From contig CP150569.1 in NCBI GenBank assembly GCA_049487715.1, positions 372,001-436,000 on the forward strand: a stretch of DNA of 64,000 bases, written 5' to 3'. This DNA comes from Pycnococcus provasolii. Its lineage: Eukaryota > Chlorophyta > Pseudoscourfieldiophyceae > Pseudoscourfieldiales. The translations under genes and the position numbers were made by a program. The notes under the pieces were generated by a model. It worked only from the letters and a program-made list of their open reading frames with translations. It had not been told where the DNA came from and made no database searches. This document shows positions 18,565 to 28,938 of this stretch, piece after piece (the first letter of the stretch is position 1; every line of letters starts with the position of its first letter).

Positions 18565-18865
18565 CGCGACGATTGGCAGGCGAACACTCGTTAGACTATG
18601 GCAGTGGCAGGCGCGACACGTCAGGAATAGAGTAATAGACTATGAAACCACGCCGCAACCCGGGGGGATTTGTAACCCTAACCCTAACGCCTGGGGCGCC
18701 TCCCCGGGAAGCGAGGGATCTCTCGGACGGATCAGTATCTCTGCTTCCGTCCGTCCCCGACCAGTCAGTCACACACAATGCTGAAAACCCGCGCCATGCC
18801 ACGTGCGCAAACTGCTCACGACATACACAACGCACTCGCACACAAACTCAACCGTCATTGTATAT
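18565..18865. promoter_or_regulatory. Divergent intergenic region with telomere-type motif
   Basis: Three hundred bp between the divergent Mpo1-like gene and the repeat protein gene. It holds TAACCCTAACCCTAAC at 18673-18688 and a TATA-like string (TGTATATATG) at 18860-18868, close to the first candidate start of the downstream gene. Confidence 0.4.
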
Positions 18866-20062
18866 ATGCCTACAACTCTGCCGTACCGACGACGAGGCGT
18901 GGGACTGGACGCGCTCCTCTCAGGCAGTCTGCGTGGCGCGAAAAAAAATATGACGAGTCGTCGTGATGGGGATGGTGTTGGTGATGGGGATGGGGATGAC
19001 AACAACCGCCAGAAGAGGAGTGACGAAGAGCTGACAAAGAACAAGTCTGTTGAATCGCACCCTATCCAGGACACCACAAACGACGACGACGTCGACGACG
19101 ACGATACTGCACGCGAGATTGAGCAGGCGCACGATCAATACGCGCAAGCAGCTGCTACACCTCAAAAGGATGCGCAGATACTCCGAAAGCCTTCTTTGCA
19201 GACACACAGCCGCAAACAAACATCATACAGTATCATGGACGTCTTACTGGCTTCTGTTCTCTCAAGCGTCATGACCATTATGGTCGTTCTCTTTCTCACA
19301 ACAACGACGCCACAAAAGACAACCATGGTGACAAATCAACTTCCTTCCCTCGCGCAGCAGCAGAAAGACAAAGCGACGTGCGAGGCGTGGGACTTGCTGG
19401 TGGAAAACGAAATAGACGAAGTGCTCGTTCCAGAACGTAAGCCTTCGCCAATTCTCGAGGAGTATCGCCGTCTCTCCTCGCCATTTCAGACGGACACGTT
19501 CGACAATCTGCAGCAGCCAGCAACGTTTGATCAGTTCCTCAATGCTGTCAAGCAAGGTCGCACGCACGACGCGTCGATGATGGCAATTACGCATGGCGGA
19601 CGAGTTGGCATACAAGACTTTCAGCACGCCTTATTCGGCGAACCGGCTTTGGCGCAGCCGCAGCCGACGGCAGCTTCAAAATTAGCCCGCGAGTTTCGCG
19701 ATGCGGGCGTAATGCCCACGAAGACGGCTCTCGACGCGCTGAAAAATGCGATCGATGTTCCACTCGATGTTCCGCACATGCGGATGTGGCAAGCAGCTCA
19801 GCAGGCGGTATCTGCGACGACTACTGCTTCGAAAGTAGCTCGTGAATTTCGCGATGCGGGTGTGATGCCCACGAAGACGGCTCTCGAAGCGCTGAGGAAG
19901 GCTGCCATGGAGGAAGAGCCGACGCCTGCGGCTTCAAAATTAGCTCGCGAACTTCGCGATGCGGGTGTGATGCCCACGAAGACAGTTCTTGAAGCGCTGA
20001 AGGGTGTTGTGACGGAAAATCACCACGAAAAAATCAGCTGGCAAGGTCTTTTCGCTGTGTGA
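18866..20062 (+). CDS. Unknown single-pass membrane protein with three 26-residue repeats
   Basis: 398 residues from ATG 18866; ATG 18950 (MTSRRDGDG) has a better context and may be the true start. After a Gly/Asp-rich and acidic N-terminus comes one hydrophobic helix (DVLLASVLSSVMTIMVVLFL), then a soluble C-terminal half. This half carries three copies of ASKLAREFRDAGVMPTKTAL plus six residues (19673-19750, 19826-19903, 19931-20008). The core REFRDAGVMPTKTALEAL resembles the second helix and end of a pentatricopeptide (PPR) motif, but the unit is shorter and only three occur. I recognise no family. Repeat DNA is also conserved, suggesting recent internal duplication. A 3'-flank repeat follows the stop. 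Confidence 0.6.
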   Translation: MPTTLPYRRRGVGLDALLSGSLRGAKKNMTSRRDGDGVGDGDGDDNNRQKRSDEELTKNKSVESHPIQDTTNDDDVDDDDTAREIEQAHDQYAQAAATPQKDAQILRKPSLQTHSRKQTSYSIMDVLLASVLSSVMTIMVVLFLTTTTPQKTTMVTNQLPSLAQQQKDKATCEAWDLLVENEIDEVLVPERKPSPILEEYRRLSSPFQTDTFDNLQQPATFDQFLNAVKQGRTHDASMMAITHGGRVGIQDFQHALFGEPALAQPQPTAASKLAREFRDAGVMPTKTALDALKNAIDVPLDVPHMRMWQAAQQAVSATTTASKVAREFRDAGVMPTKTALEALRKAAMEEEPTPAASKLARELRDAGVMPTKTVLEALKGVVTENHHEKISWQGLFAV

Positions 20063-20112
20063 AAAGGTTAAGTTGTTTTGTTCTTTTTTTTTGTTGGGAA
20101 GGGATAACCTAA

Positions 20113-20155
20113 GTAAGATCGCTCATTCAGTAACTTCATACAGTTTACAGTTTAC
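20113..20155 (+). repeat. 3'-flank repeat, copy D
   Basis: AAGTAAGATCGCTCATTCAG followed by TAACTTCATACAG and TTTACTTTTT, 50 bp behind the stop of the preceding plus-strand gene, in sense orientation. It is a shortened copy of the family. Confidence 0.6.
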
Positions 20156-20245
20156 TTTTTGTCAATGCGAACCAACTGTGCATGTACATGGTAGGCACAC
20201 TTACTACTCTATCTGAAGTCTCGAATAAGTTACAGATACGACAAA

Positions 20246-21091
20246 TCAGCTTTTTTTGACGGCAACACTCAAGCACGCAGGACATGGAAGGTTAAGACCC
20301 GCTGTTCTCACCTCCTCCGCCATACGTGCAGCGATCGCTCTTCTTGCATCGTCCGTCTGTGCGCGAAGCAGTGCACGCGTTCTCACCGTGCCCGTGGCGA
20401 AGAGCTCGAATAGATCCTCCGCACGGTCAAGTTGCATCGTCTGAGGAACTTCTTCAGCTAATACTGTCGGCTCAAGACCCACCGCCTCCATCGCCGACGC
20501 CACACTCGCTGCGTCCGCGTACTTGAAAAAGCTTGGTCCCTGCGGCAGCGGTACGTCCGCGTTGCCGCACTCTCTTACCGATCGCAGCGTGATTTCGAAA
20601 GGCGCGGTCTTCGGCGGTGCGACCCACACGGTGAACGCGAGCTTTCCGCCAGGCGCAAGGCATCGGCTCGCCTCAGCGAAAAAGGCGTCAGGTTCGCCGA
20701 GGTGCAGCACGCCAAAGTTGCACAGAACGACGTCGAACGACGCGTCGTCGAAGGGAAGCTTTTGCGCATCTGCTTGAACGAACTTGATATTGTTCAGGCC
20801 CTTGCTTTGGGCTGATTGCTTCGCCATATCTAGGAACGGCTCACTGAAATCGACCGCCGAAACCTGTCCGCCTTTGGCCGCTGCAGCGATCGCGACGACG
20901 CCGTGCCCGGTAGCGACGTCAAGCACACGTGTGAGAGACGACGAGGTTGAGTCGCCAACAACATCGCAGGAGGCGAGCATACGCGGCACGCACTGCGCGG
21001 TGAGGTGTTCGAAGAAGCGCACGTACGGCGACGCGACCTCAGCCGAGCACCACCCGCGCGCCTCGAGGTCCGCGAAGGTTGTGTCCGCCAT
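20246..21091 (-). CDS. Class I SAM-dependent methyltransferase (UbiE/Methyltransf_11 type)
   Basis: 281 residues. Motif I is VLDVATGHGVVAIAAA (about residues 54-70), followed by the acidic SAVDFSE loop, VQADAQKLPFDDASFDVVLC (motifs II/III) and ASRCLAPGGKLAFTVW (post-III). It has the compact single-domain layout of UbiE-like small-molecule methyltransferases; the acceptor cannot be inferred. A C-terminal helical region (FELFATGTVRTRALLRAQ) is seen in related bacterial-type proteins. No targeting signal is obvious. Its upstream region is interrupted 129 bp away by the left LTR of the copia element. Confidence 0.8.
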   Translation of the reverse strand: MADTTFADLEARGWCSAEVASPYVRFFEHLTAQCVPRMLASCDVVGDSTSSSLTRVLDVATGHGVVAIAAAAKGGQVSAVDFSEPFLDMAKQSAQSKGLNNIKFVQADAQKLPFDDASFDVVLCNFGVLHLGEPDAFFAEASRCLAPGGKLAFTVWVAPPKTAPFEITLRSVRECGNADVPLPQGPSFFKYADAASVASAMEAVGLEPTVLAEEVPQTMQLDRAEDLFELFATGTVRTRALLRAQTDDARRAIAARMAEEVRTAGLNLPCPACLSVAVKKS

Positions 21092-21219
21092 CGTGGTTGG
21101 GCGATTTTTGTTCCGTGCGGGGGTTAGATAAAATCAGCTGCCCCGTCCCCGGCACCAGGCCCCAGGGTCCGGTCCGTTACGCGATCCCGAACCAGCGTGT
21201 CGCCTGTCCCCCCTCCTTC

Positions 21220-21224
21220 CCCCT
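21220..21224. repeat. Left target-site duplication (CCCCT)
   Basis: CCCCT directly left of the left LTR; the same 5 bp follow the right LTR at 27476-27480. Five-base duplications are typical of copia integration. Confidence 0.75.
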
Positions 21225-21526
21225 TATTATGTTTATGGTTTCACGTAGTTACACTTGAGTGTATTCGCGGCGCCACTACCCTCTCTTGAGAAGTGAAGTC
21301 CTTCTTCCCGAGTGTCTCGCCCACCTCTCTCTGTCGTGTCGGCTCGTGGATACCTCTTCCCTCGCGCTCCGGTATCGCGTTGCCACCCGGGGGCGTCAAC
21401 GCGATTCCAGGCTGGGGGGCTCAACAACTCTCGCCGCTATATGGCTTCTCAATGATAAACCCCGAACTCCCAATCTGACGCATAGCTCTCTCGTCGAATA
21501 CTTGCCTCCTGCGAGCTATCTCAACA
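21225..21526 (-). repeat. Left LTR (3' LTR of the copia element)
   Basis: 302 bp, identical by eye to 27174-27475 over the full length, bounded by the CCCCT duplication outside and the polypurine tract inside. Confidence 0.9.
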
Positions 21527-21558
21527 CTCCCCCTCGTTCTCTACGTCCGTAGAGAGCG

Positions 21559-24500
21559 TCACCACAGCGAGCAACACGCCATCGTGTTTCCGATAGCCTT
21601 GAGCATTTTCCGGCCCGCCGTCTGTGCAAAAGATAGCACGCTTGAAGCATGCTTCTCGAACGTGGTGCGCGGCAGCGACTTTGTGAATAAGTCAGCCACA
21701 TTCTCGGATGTGTCCACCCGTTTGACCACGAATTGCGCGTCCGGCGGTTGCAGCTTATCATCCAACCATTTACGCTTGATATCAATATGCTTCGCCCGTG
21801 TCGGGGAACGAGGTTGCCGCCATTTTATCTTCGAACAGTACGGTGGGTCCATGTTCCTCGCAGATAATTAACGGAAGAAAGTTCCCTCTTGAATTGAGAA
21901 CTAATGCCGTATATAGCTAAGTACTCAAAGAAGGTCGTAAGCTTGCCACCCAATATCGGTCCACATTGAGAAAGAATACATATCCAGTCGATTCGAGTCC
22001 AAGTTATCACCCACGACGCATCACGAACCGTGAGCTCGGAGTGGAGTGAGATTCAGTAACATATTCCGGCGTCTCCGGTCGAGGACCAGCAAGTTTCACT
22101 ACCGATTCCAGTCTAGGTGAGCGATGAATGGGAGTGGAATGCATGGAGAGGGATTTGTAGCAAGCTTCCAACAAACGTCCGGTTTTTTTGAGCTGTTCTG
22201 GGTGGGGTCCTCGAACGGCTTAAACCGTCCGAGGAATGAGTATTAGTAAGGCGTGCGTTTCCATACCGAAGTTTCAGAATTTGAAATGCTGGTTAACGAT
22301 ATCATCCGGAGTCCACTGAATGCCCAAGATCCAATTTGCGCGGGTTCAGTATCGAATCTTTACGGAATTCGGATAAACTCAGATATGTCTGCACTCGTCT
22401 TCCCACAAACTATTAAGTCGTCCACGTAAATCGCCACAATAAGGGTCCCGTCTTAGAACAAAGACTATTATGATAAGCCCAGAGAGAAGCGCTGACAATT
22501 CTGATTCCACATTCGACCAGGTCAGTCCGAAAGTCCCTTTTGAGTATGCACACCATGTGTTCCTTTCAGGTACTACAAAGCCTGCGGTTGTTCCATGTAG
22601 ATTGGTTTGTTAGATCTGCATTAAATAAGCGTTCGATACGTCGATTGATCGCTTCCATCCTCGTTTTGCTGGTGAAAAAGAATCTCAATGCGGTATAAGA
22701 CACTACAGGCGCGAACGTTTCGTCAAAATCAACACCGTAGATTTGGGTGTCTCCTCGGCAACGGGCGCGTTGTACGTTCGATCTCACCATCTCGCTTCCT
22801 TTTCATTGAATACCCATTTCGTTTTGAGAATCAGCCGCCGTGCGTGGTGAAAGGTTCCAAGTGCCTTTCTTTCCACCAATGCTTGGATCTCGCTTTCATC
22901 GCCCTTCCCATAGATGTGATCAGGTGACCGACGCTTCAAATATGTGCCGGCTAGAGGATCAACGCTGATAGACATGAGTGGTGGAGGATTGCTGGATGTC
23001 TCGTCTGCATCTCTCACGGCTACCATTGACTTCTTCTCAGCGCCTCTCGCATGTATTCGATTATATTGAGTACACTATGCGCGGCTTCATGGGACGAGAG
23101 ATCCACGTTGGATCAATTCAGTTGGCCTCCCCTGGTCAAACGCCGTCTCCAAAAGGAGTTCGCATATTCTTGCAGTGTGTCGAGTGACTCGCGATCAATG
23201 ATGTTCTCGCATCTCGCGCGCGTTCCGATACAGAACACGTGCTTGGGAAGTACGAAAATGAGCGCATGTCTGAGAGCCTTCATATTGATCGGATTCCATA
23301 GTCAAGCATCGGCGGCGTGATCACTTCTCATGTTGCACGGCTTGTATTGATCCTTGGCTGCGGAGAAAACCGCCTCGACAACACCTCTTCGGATAACGTC
23401 TACGTCGTGGTCGTGATGGTTCATTTCCGAGAGCGCGCATTAGTGGACTAGCGTTTGAAAGAATTGCCCAGTGAGGTTCTTTATGTTGCCTGTAGAGGTC
23501 AAGCTCAAGCCATCTCTTGAATTCTCTTCCTCAAACGTACACGGAGACCTGCCGACCACTTTGAGCCATCTTGTGTATGGAGTCGTCTTGCCCTCCAATA
23601 AGCCATCGACGAACTCTGAGTGGGACATTCTCGTCGTCCGTTGTCTCATTTTAGAACTTGGAAAGCCATTTGTTGGTGCATTTCCTCACCACTTCGGAAG
23701 ACAAGCATCCGCCAGGTCCAGATTATTTATCGAGCATTTTGTGGGGTAGTCGCAATGCTCTCGAAGCAATTCCTCCAGTACATCATCTTCTACTGGGCCA
23801 TTTTCGAGTTCTATGTGAACTTCAAGATGCGGGAACAGTGTGCTTCCGGATTTTTCAGCTGCCATCTACATTTCTGCTGAAGAATCTGACATCCCTAGTC
23901 CTCGCAACTGATCGCGTTTGGGGGCCACACGAATACGTATTTCGGTCGCACGTCGTACCCGATGAACACCGGCGTCTCCTTGTCGAAACGCGCGCTTCGG
24001 TCTCTAGGGAATGGCGAAAGACCAAAGCACCGAAAGTGTGTAAGCTTGCCAGCTCTTCGCAATATTGCTGGCGAATTTTCTCTTGGCGAAACCTAGAATG
24101 CATGGCGTGTCGCTCAGCGGGATTAATTTTTCATAGCACCGCCGTCCGAAGTCCGAAACCAAAATTCCACACGAAATTCGCTGCATCGAGCATAGCTAGC
24201 GCTGACTTTTTGCTTCCCAATGGCCGCTCAAACGGTTTTGCCACTGGGATCGGTAGCGCCGCTCTGAGTCGTATTCCTTTCTCTTCGAGAAGTTGTCTAA
24301 ACGAGCATCGTCGAACACTTTCCCAGCGTCGCATCTTAGCTCCTTAATTTCGGCCATTCCTCTTGAGCTGGTCGCTTCCCGATGAATTCCTCTGATTGTG
24401 AACTTCTTTGAATCGGCATGGTTCCGTCTTTCTCTCAATTTCACAAGAACGTTCTAGTTATGGCTGTGAGTTCCTCACCGCTACTCCCGTTCGCTCCATA

Positions 24501-24640
24501 GATTTTCATGTACCTACTCGCGTACTCCATGAACATGATGCCACCTTTATGTTTCCCAGCGATGGCGTGTGTACCGGAACGGGTCCATGCCCAAACCTCT
24601 CCTAACCGATGCATGGTAGCACTCGGTGTCCGTGGCACAG
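21559..24640 (-). pseudogene. Degenerate copia pol: integrase, reverse transcriptase, RNase H
   Basis: Minus-strand fragments in several frames. 24441-24638 has an integrase-core-like string (GGIMFMEYASRYMKIYGA). 22784-23026 has the start of copia RT (LILKTKWVFNEKE). 22566-22790 has the RT hallmark YGVDFDETFAPVVSYTALRF. 21559-21852 has the RNase H C-terminus (AKHIDIKRKWLDDKL, VDTSENVADLFTKSLPRTTF). Stops and indels separate every block, and intervening regions (for example 21900-22560) retain only weak similarity. Confidence 0.75.
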
Positions 24641-25717
24641 GCGCCTTTTGCTTTTAGCTTTTGCGCAGATCATGATTCCAAACTCGGTGCAAGGTTAGCT
24701 TGATCCCCAGGCTCGTGAGTATTTTGTCGAGGCGCGCGACAGACGGGTGTCCAAGCTGGTAATGAACTGATAGCGATTCCTGCGCTTTCGAAAGCTCTAC
24801 CGAAGCTTGTGCTGCCGATACGGCACTCGATAGCTGTGTGGTGAGATGTTTAGAGCACGTCGCTGGGATGCATGTGTCGTATCATCCCTTAGCTTGTAGC
24901 TGAGGGTAGGAATCCTTGTTGCGTCACGTGGATTGATTGAACGCCGTCAGCAAATCACGTACGAGTACGCGTCGAGGGTGAACTTTGCATCCAATTGCTT
25001 TAGCAACTTGTCGACGCTAATATCGTGTTGAAGCCTTTAAGTTCTCCGAGTAGTACACGTCTTGGATGTCGATGTTGAGCTGCCTCGCATCACCTCCAGC
25101 TAATTTCACTCGGATTAGATTTCTCCAATGTGTGTTAGCTGAACCGGAGTCTTTCCATCGATTCCGTAGACTATCACTGGCTCCGGGAGTTTGCGAGCGT
25201 TACTTAGATCGTTCCTTTGCCCTGTGGCATGGATTGGTGATCCCGTGTCGAGTAACAGCGAATCCGGACTCAATGTTGACGCAAGCATGAGCAAAGTCCA
25301 ATGCCGTCGAAGATGTTATCCTTTCCCTCTGCCACCACGGCGTTTACTTTGCTCGTCTTCTGGTTTCCCTTTTCCGAGCCATTGTTGTTTCGTTTTCGCT
25401 TGCTTGCAAAGCGCGCCATAGCACTGGATTATGGCTCCCGCCCCAGGTGCCCAACACTTGTTATATGATGTTTCTCAGGGTTGGGACATTTGGGTTCGTC
25501 AAGGTCCTTGAAGCGATGATGTGCGTTGTTGTGCCGCTGCCAAAGTTTCGTCGTTTGGGTCAACCGTTTGCTCCACAGCGAAACCGGTCGTCCGGTATGT
25601 CGCGTAGTAGACGTGACGTCTACTACGCTCTGATTCTCAGTTGGTGCAGGTTTCCCACGAAGGTCTTGAGTTCGATGTCTGCGTCTCGCGTAATGTTGGC
25701 ATTCTTCACCTCATTCA

Positions 25718-26407
25718 TTACCGCCGTTCGTCGTTCGGCTGAGCGACCGTATAAACGTTGTCAACAGTTCGAAGTTTGTTTGCCTGAAATTCGTGAGGTT
25801 GAATTTTCTCAGTTGTTCTTGCCATCTCACATGATAATGCCTGAGATCCTCCGTTCTGTCTTGTACGACGGTTTGAGTTCCTGCAGGGCACCGAGGCCGT
25901 CCTCGATCTCGTGCCTTTCGAAATTTCTCTGAACTTCATTCCAAAGGCGCGCTCCATCATGGTGTTGTGCCGCTTCGGCGTCGTGCAGGATACCCAGAAT
26001 TTCTGGATTAAGTGCTCCTCTTCCGCGAGCAACGCCATGCTTAATTGCTCAAACATGTCGTTGGCGTCCCTCCGCAGCTCGGGAGGAACTCCGTTGGGTG
26101 AGTGTAGCATGGCGTTCCCGGATCTTGTCCATCTCGATCTCGTATACGCTGAGAATGCGAGTTTGAAAGTCGGCCAACTCCCTTTGAATGCCGGCCGTTT
26201 GCCTGGATTGGATTGCTCGAGCTCGCGTGATAGGTGTCTCGCGTATTCTGCGGCCGCAAGTCTCTCCGTTGGAGCCCTCGCGGGTTCCGCGCGTTCTGCT
26301 CGAGCTATCCTTTGCGCTTCCCTTCGCTCAAGTTCTACTTGAATGATGGCGTTCGATTCAGCGCGTGCGGCTTGCACTTCCTCTTGCGCTTTGCGCAGTT
26401 CTTCCAC
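25718..26407 (-). pseudogene. Copia gag, main fragment
   Basis: A 229-codon open stretch: a coiled-coil Glu/Arg-rich start (MEELRKAQEEVQAARAES), then a capsid-like region with KGSWPTFKLAFSAYTR and LLAEEEHLIQKFWV. A degenerate Cys/His knuckle-like region lies further left (about 25440-25500). It is separated by a frameshift from the N-terminal gag part at 26547-27044. Confidence 0.55.
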
Positions 26408-26546
26408 GAGTGTCTCGATGAGCTCTCTCTCTCCTCCGCGCTATTCTCCTGTGTTGCACCGGCAGCACCGGCAGCTCTCGGTGGCTGTCTCGGCGGTGGT
26501 GCTTGCGTTGCCCTGGGAGCTCTTTGTGGCTGTCCCGCCGGCGGCA

Positions 26547-27044
26547 CTAGCGTTGCCCGGGAGCTCTCTGTGGCTGTCCCGGCGGCGGCACTTGCGTTGT
26601 TCCGGGAGCTCTGTGTGGCTGTCCCGGCGGCGGTGGCGGCACGTCGCAGTGCTCCACGCGAGGTGGTGTAAACGCTCGCTGTGGAGTTGACGGCCGCGCA
26701 CCCCGTTTCGACGTTTCCGGCTGTGCGGCCGGTCGTTTTTCACGCCGGCGTGCTTCACGCTCGGCCGGTGTCCTCAGGCTTCCACGACGAGCTTGTTCTT
26801 CGCGTGCACGACGAGCTTGCTCTTCGCGTGCACGACGAGCTTGCTCTTCGCGTGCACGACGAGCTTGCTCTTCGTGCCTTGCGTCTGCAAGGCGCGCGCT
26901 TCGTCGCGTGACGACTTGCCACTCGGCGTCTTCAGCCGCGCGTGTCGTCGTGTCGCGCGCCGTCGTGTCGCGTACAGCGTCGGCATACGTTGTCACGTAT
27001 CTTTCGGCTAGGTCGGCCGTCTCGGTCGAAGCTCGCGCCGCCAT
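26547..27044 (-). pseudogene. Copia gag, N-terminal fragment with EEQARRAR repeats
   Basis: A 165-codon frame starting ATG 27044, 130 bp inside the 5' LTR. It has a four-fold repeat EEQARRAR (26780-26870) and a Pro/Gly/Gln tail (PPPGQPQRAPG) made of 30-bp GC-rich repeats (26440-26640). It is the likely gag start of the ancestral element. Confidence 0.55.
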
Positions 27045-27173
27045 GTCACTACCAAATGGGAAATATTTTTTTTTTGAGAGTCTAGTACGTCCGTTATACC
27101 GTTAGAACGGTCTCTTTCAGGCCGTTCGAGGATAGTGCGTGCGCTGCGTTGCGCGCGTTTGAGGCTCGTAACC

Positions 27174-27475
27174 TATTATGTTTATGGTTTCACGTAGTTA
27201 CACTTGAGTGTATTCGCGGCGCCACTACCCTCTCTTGAGAAGTGAAGTCCTTCTTCCCGAGTGTCTCGCCCACCTCTCTCTGTCGTGTCGGCTCGTGGAT
27301 ACCTCTTCCCTCGCGCTCCGGTATCGCGTTGCCACCCGGGGGCGTCAACGCGATTCCAGGCTGGGGGGCTCAACAACTCTCGCCGCTATATGGCTTCTCA
27401 ATGATAAACCCCGAACTCCCAATCTGACGCATAGCTCTCTCGTCGAATACTTGCCTCCTGCGAGCTATCTCAACA
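27174..27475 (-). repeat. Right LTR (5' LTR of the copia element)
   Basis: 302 bp identical to the left LTR. Followed by the CCCCT duplication (27476-27480) and then the 5' leader of the protease gene. On the element strand the LTR is followed by GGTTACGAGCC, a possible but unproven primer-binding site. Confidence 0.9.
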
Positions 27476-27518
27476 CCCCTCCCCTCACACCACAAACACC
27501 ACTTCTCTTCGCGCAACC

Positions 27519-28538
27519 ATGCCCCCTTTCGGTCTGCGCCTGTGCTTCACGCTGTGCTTTGTGCCGTTCGCGTACGCGTCGAGGTCGCCTGCTAACTTCC
27601 AAGTCGTACAGAGTAGTAACAAGTTAGATACTACGGCCACGACGCCCGGTTTCGGCCTGAATTCCGCGCTCTTATACCGCACCACCAGCTCGCAGAAGAG
27701 TGTCCGGCTGAACAAGGATGCCATCGCCAACGAATACGACCCAAGCACGAAGAACGAGCAATCGCTGCCTGCGTCGTTCGACTGGCGAAATTACCAGCCA
27801 GCAGTTATTTCACCAGTTAAGAACCAAGGTGCGTGCGGGTCGTGCTGGACGTTCGCGGCGAGCGAGTGTGCAGAGTCCGCTTATGCTCTCAAAACGGGAA
27901 AGCTCGTCGACCTAAGCGAACAGCAAATCTTAGACTGTACGCCAAATCCGGACCACTGCGGTGGAACGGGTGGGTGCAGCGGAGGCACTGCGGAGATTGC
28001 ATACCAGCACATGGCTGCGACGAGTTCAGGAGGACTCTCGAGCGAATGGACTTATCCCTATGTCTCTGGCAAGGGCGCGAATCAAACGTGCCAAAAGGAG
28101 CCGCACGTGGTGGCTAACGTCAAGGCGTACAACTTTTTGCCGCCTAATAGCAAGGATGCCGCGCTGAAGAGCATGCTCGTTCGGCTCGGACCCGTCGCCG
28201 TTGCGGTGGACGCGTCATCCTGGTCTTCATATAAAGGTGGCGTATTCGAGTGCAAACCGACGGACGTCAAGCTAAATCACGCCGTTCAGCTCGTCGGTTA
28301 CGGCACGACAGACGACGGCACTGATTATTGGACGATCCGAAACAGCTGGTCACCGCAGTGGGGCGAGGACGGGTACATACGGATCAAGCGGGATGATTCT
28401 CAGTGCGACATCGACGACGTGCCCACAGAAGGTCAGGGTTGCGCGAGCGGCCCGACGTCGGTGAAGGTGTGCGGACACTGCGGAATCAACTATGATGCCG
28501 TCGTTCCTATCGTGGAGGACCAATCGCTCATTCAGTAA
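27519..28538 (+). CDS. Papain-family (C1A) cysteine protease
   Basis: 339 residues. A signal peptide (LRLCFTLCFVPFAYA) is followed by a pro-region of only about 65 residues with no ERFNIN/I29 inhibitor motif. The mature start LPASFDWRNYQPAVISPVKN is then followed by the active-site GACGSCWTFAASE (Cys near residue 109), GCSGG, LNHAVQLVGYG (His near 254) and IRNSWSPQWGEDGYIRI (Asn near 277). All catalytic residues, including the oxyanion Gln (KNQGACG), are intact, so a secreted or lysosomal/vacuolar protease is expected. The last codons (SLIQ stop) lie inside a 3'-flank repeat copy. The LTR at 27174-27475 leaves only 43 bp of native upstream sequence. Confidence 0.88.
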   Translation: MPPFGLRLCFTLCFVPFAYASRSPANFQVVQSSNKLDTTATTPGFGLNSALLYRTTSSQKSVRLNKDAIANEYDPSTKNEQSLPASFDWRNYQPAVISPVKNQGACGSCWTFAASECAESAYALKTGKLVDLSEQQILDCTPNPDHCGGTGGCSGGTAEIAYQHMAATSSGGLSSEWTYPYVSGKGANQTCQKEPHVVANVKAYNFLPPNSKDAALKSMLVRLGPVAVAVDASSWSSYKGGVFECKPTDVKLNHAVQLVGYGTTDDGTDYWTIRNSWSPQWGEDGYIRIKRDDSQCDIDDVPTEGQGCASGPTSVKVCGHCGINYDAVVPIVEDQSLIQ

Positions 28539-28546
28539 TGGAACGT
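28526..28546 (+). repeat. 3'-flank repeat, copy E (overlaps protease stop codon)
   Basis: ATCGCTCATTCAGTAATGGA spans the protease stop codon TAA and matches the start of copies A, C and D. The last codons and stop of this gene are therefore supplied by the repeat. Confidence 0.6.
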
Positions 28547-28938
28547 GAGTAAGATTTGATCGGTTTTCACTTTTTCCTCGGAACCATATTTGCATTTTTC
28601 CGCGAAAAAAGATAGGTCGAGAAAAAAAAAGGTCCCTGTGGGATCCCGCTCTGTCACAGAACTTTTTTAAGTCGGCGCCATTTTTTTCACTTCACTATTG
28701 GTCAACCCAAAACGTCATTATTTTTATAACGAAAAAAAAAAGTGAAGGTTGCAAAATGATGCGCATGTCCTGCCCGTCACTTTCAGACATTTGTTTTCGA
28801 CTTGCGGTGGGTGGAAGGGTTTTAAAATGGACGATTTGGGTTGGTAAGGGTTGTCACTTTAGGTCGAGAAATGAATTAGACTATTTACAACCGCCAAAGG
28901 TTAGACTAGAGACTACCCTAGACTAGCTAGACCTAGTT
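28539..28938. other. Convergent intergenic region, AT-rich
   Basis: Four hundred bp between two convergent stop codons. Contains several A8-A9 and T7 runs (28622-28740) and a GGGATCCCGCTC string also seen at 4590. No ORF of note; probably overlapping 3' UTRs and terminators. Confidence 0.4.

Larger units (their letters stand above)
21225..27475 (-). mobile_element. Ty1/copia LTR retrotransposon, complete ends, decayed interior
   Basis: A 6251-bp element with two 302-bp LTRs and a 5-bp target duplication. Read on the minus strand, the 5' LTR is 27475-27174. Internal order is gag, integrase remnants, reverse transcriptase, RNase H, the copia order. A polypurine tract (GAACGAGGGGGAG on the minus strand, 21527-21539) abuts the 3' LTR. 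LTRs start TGTTGAG and end ATAATA on the element strand. The coding region has many frameshifts and stops, so the copy is not autonomous. It is inserted 43 bp upstream of the papain-like protease start codon. Confidence 0.9.

Noticed and set aside
18778-18966. Short ORF upstream of and overlapping the repeat-protein gene (62 codons from ATG 18778)
   Set aside because: Low complexity and no conserved motif; might be an upstream ORF but nothing supports translation.
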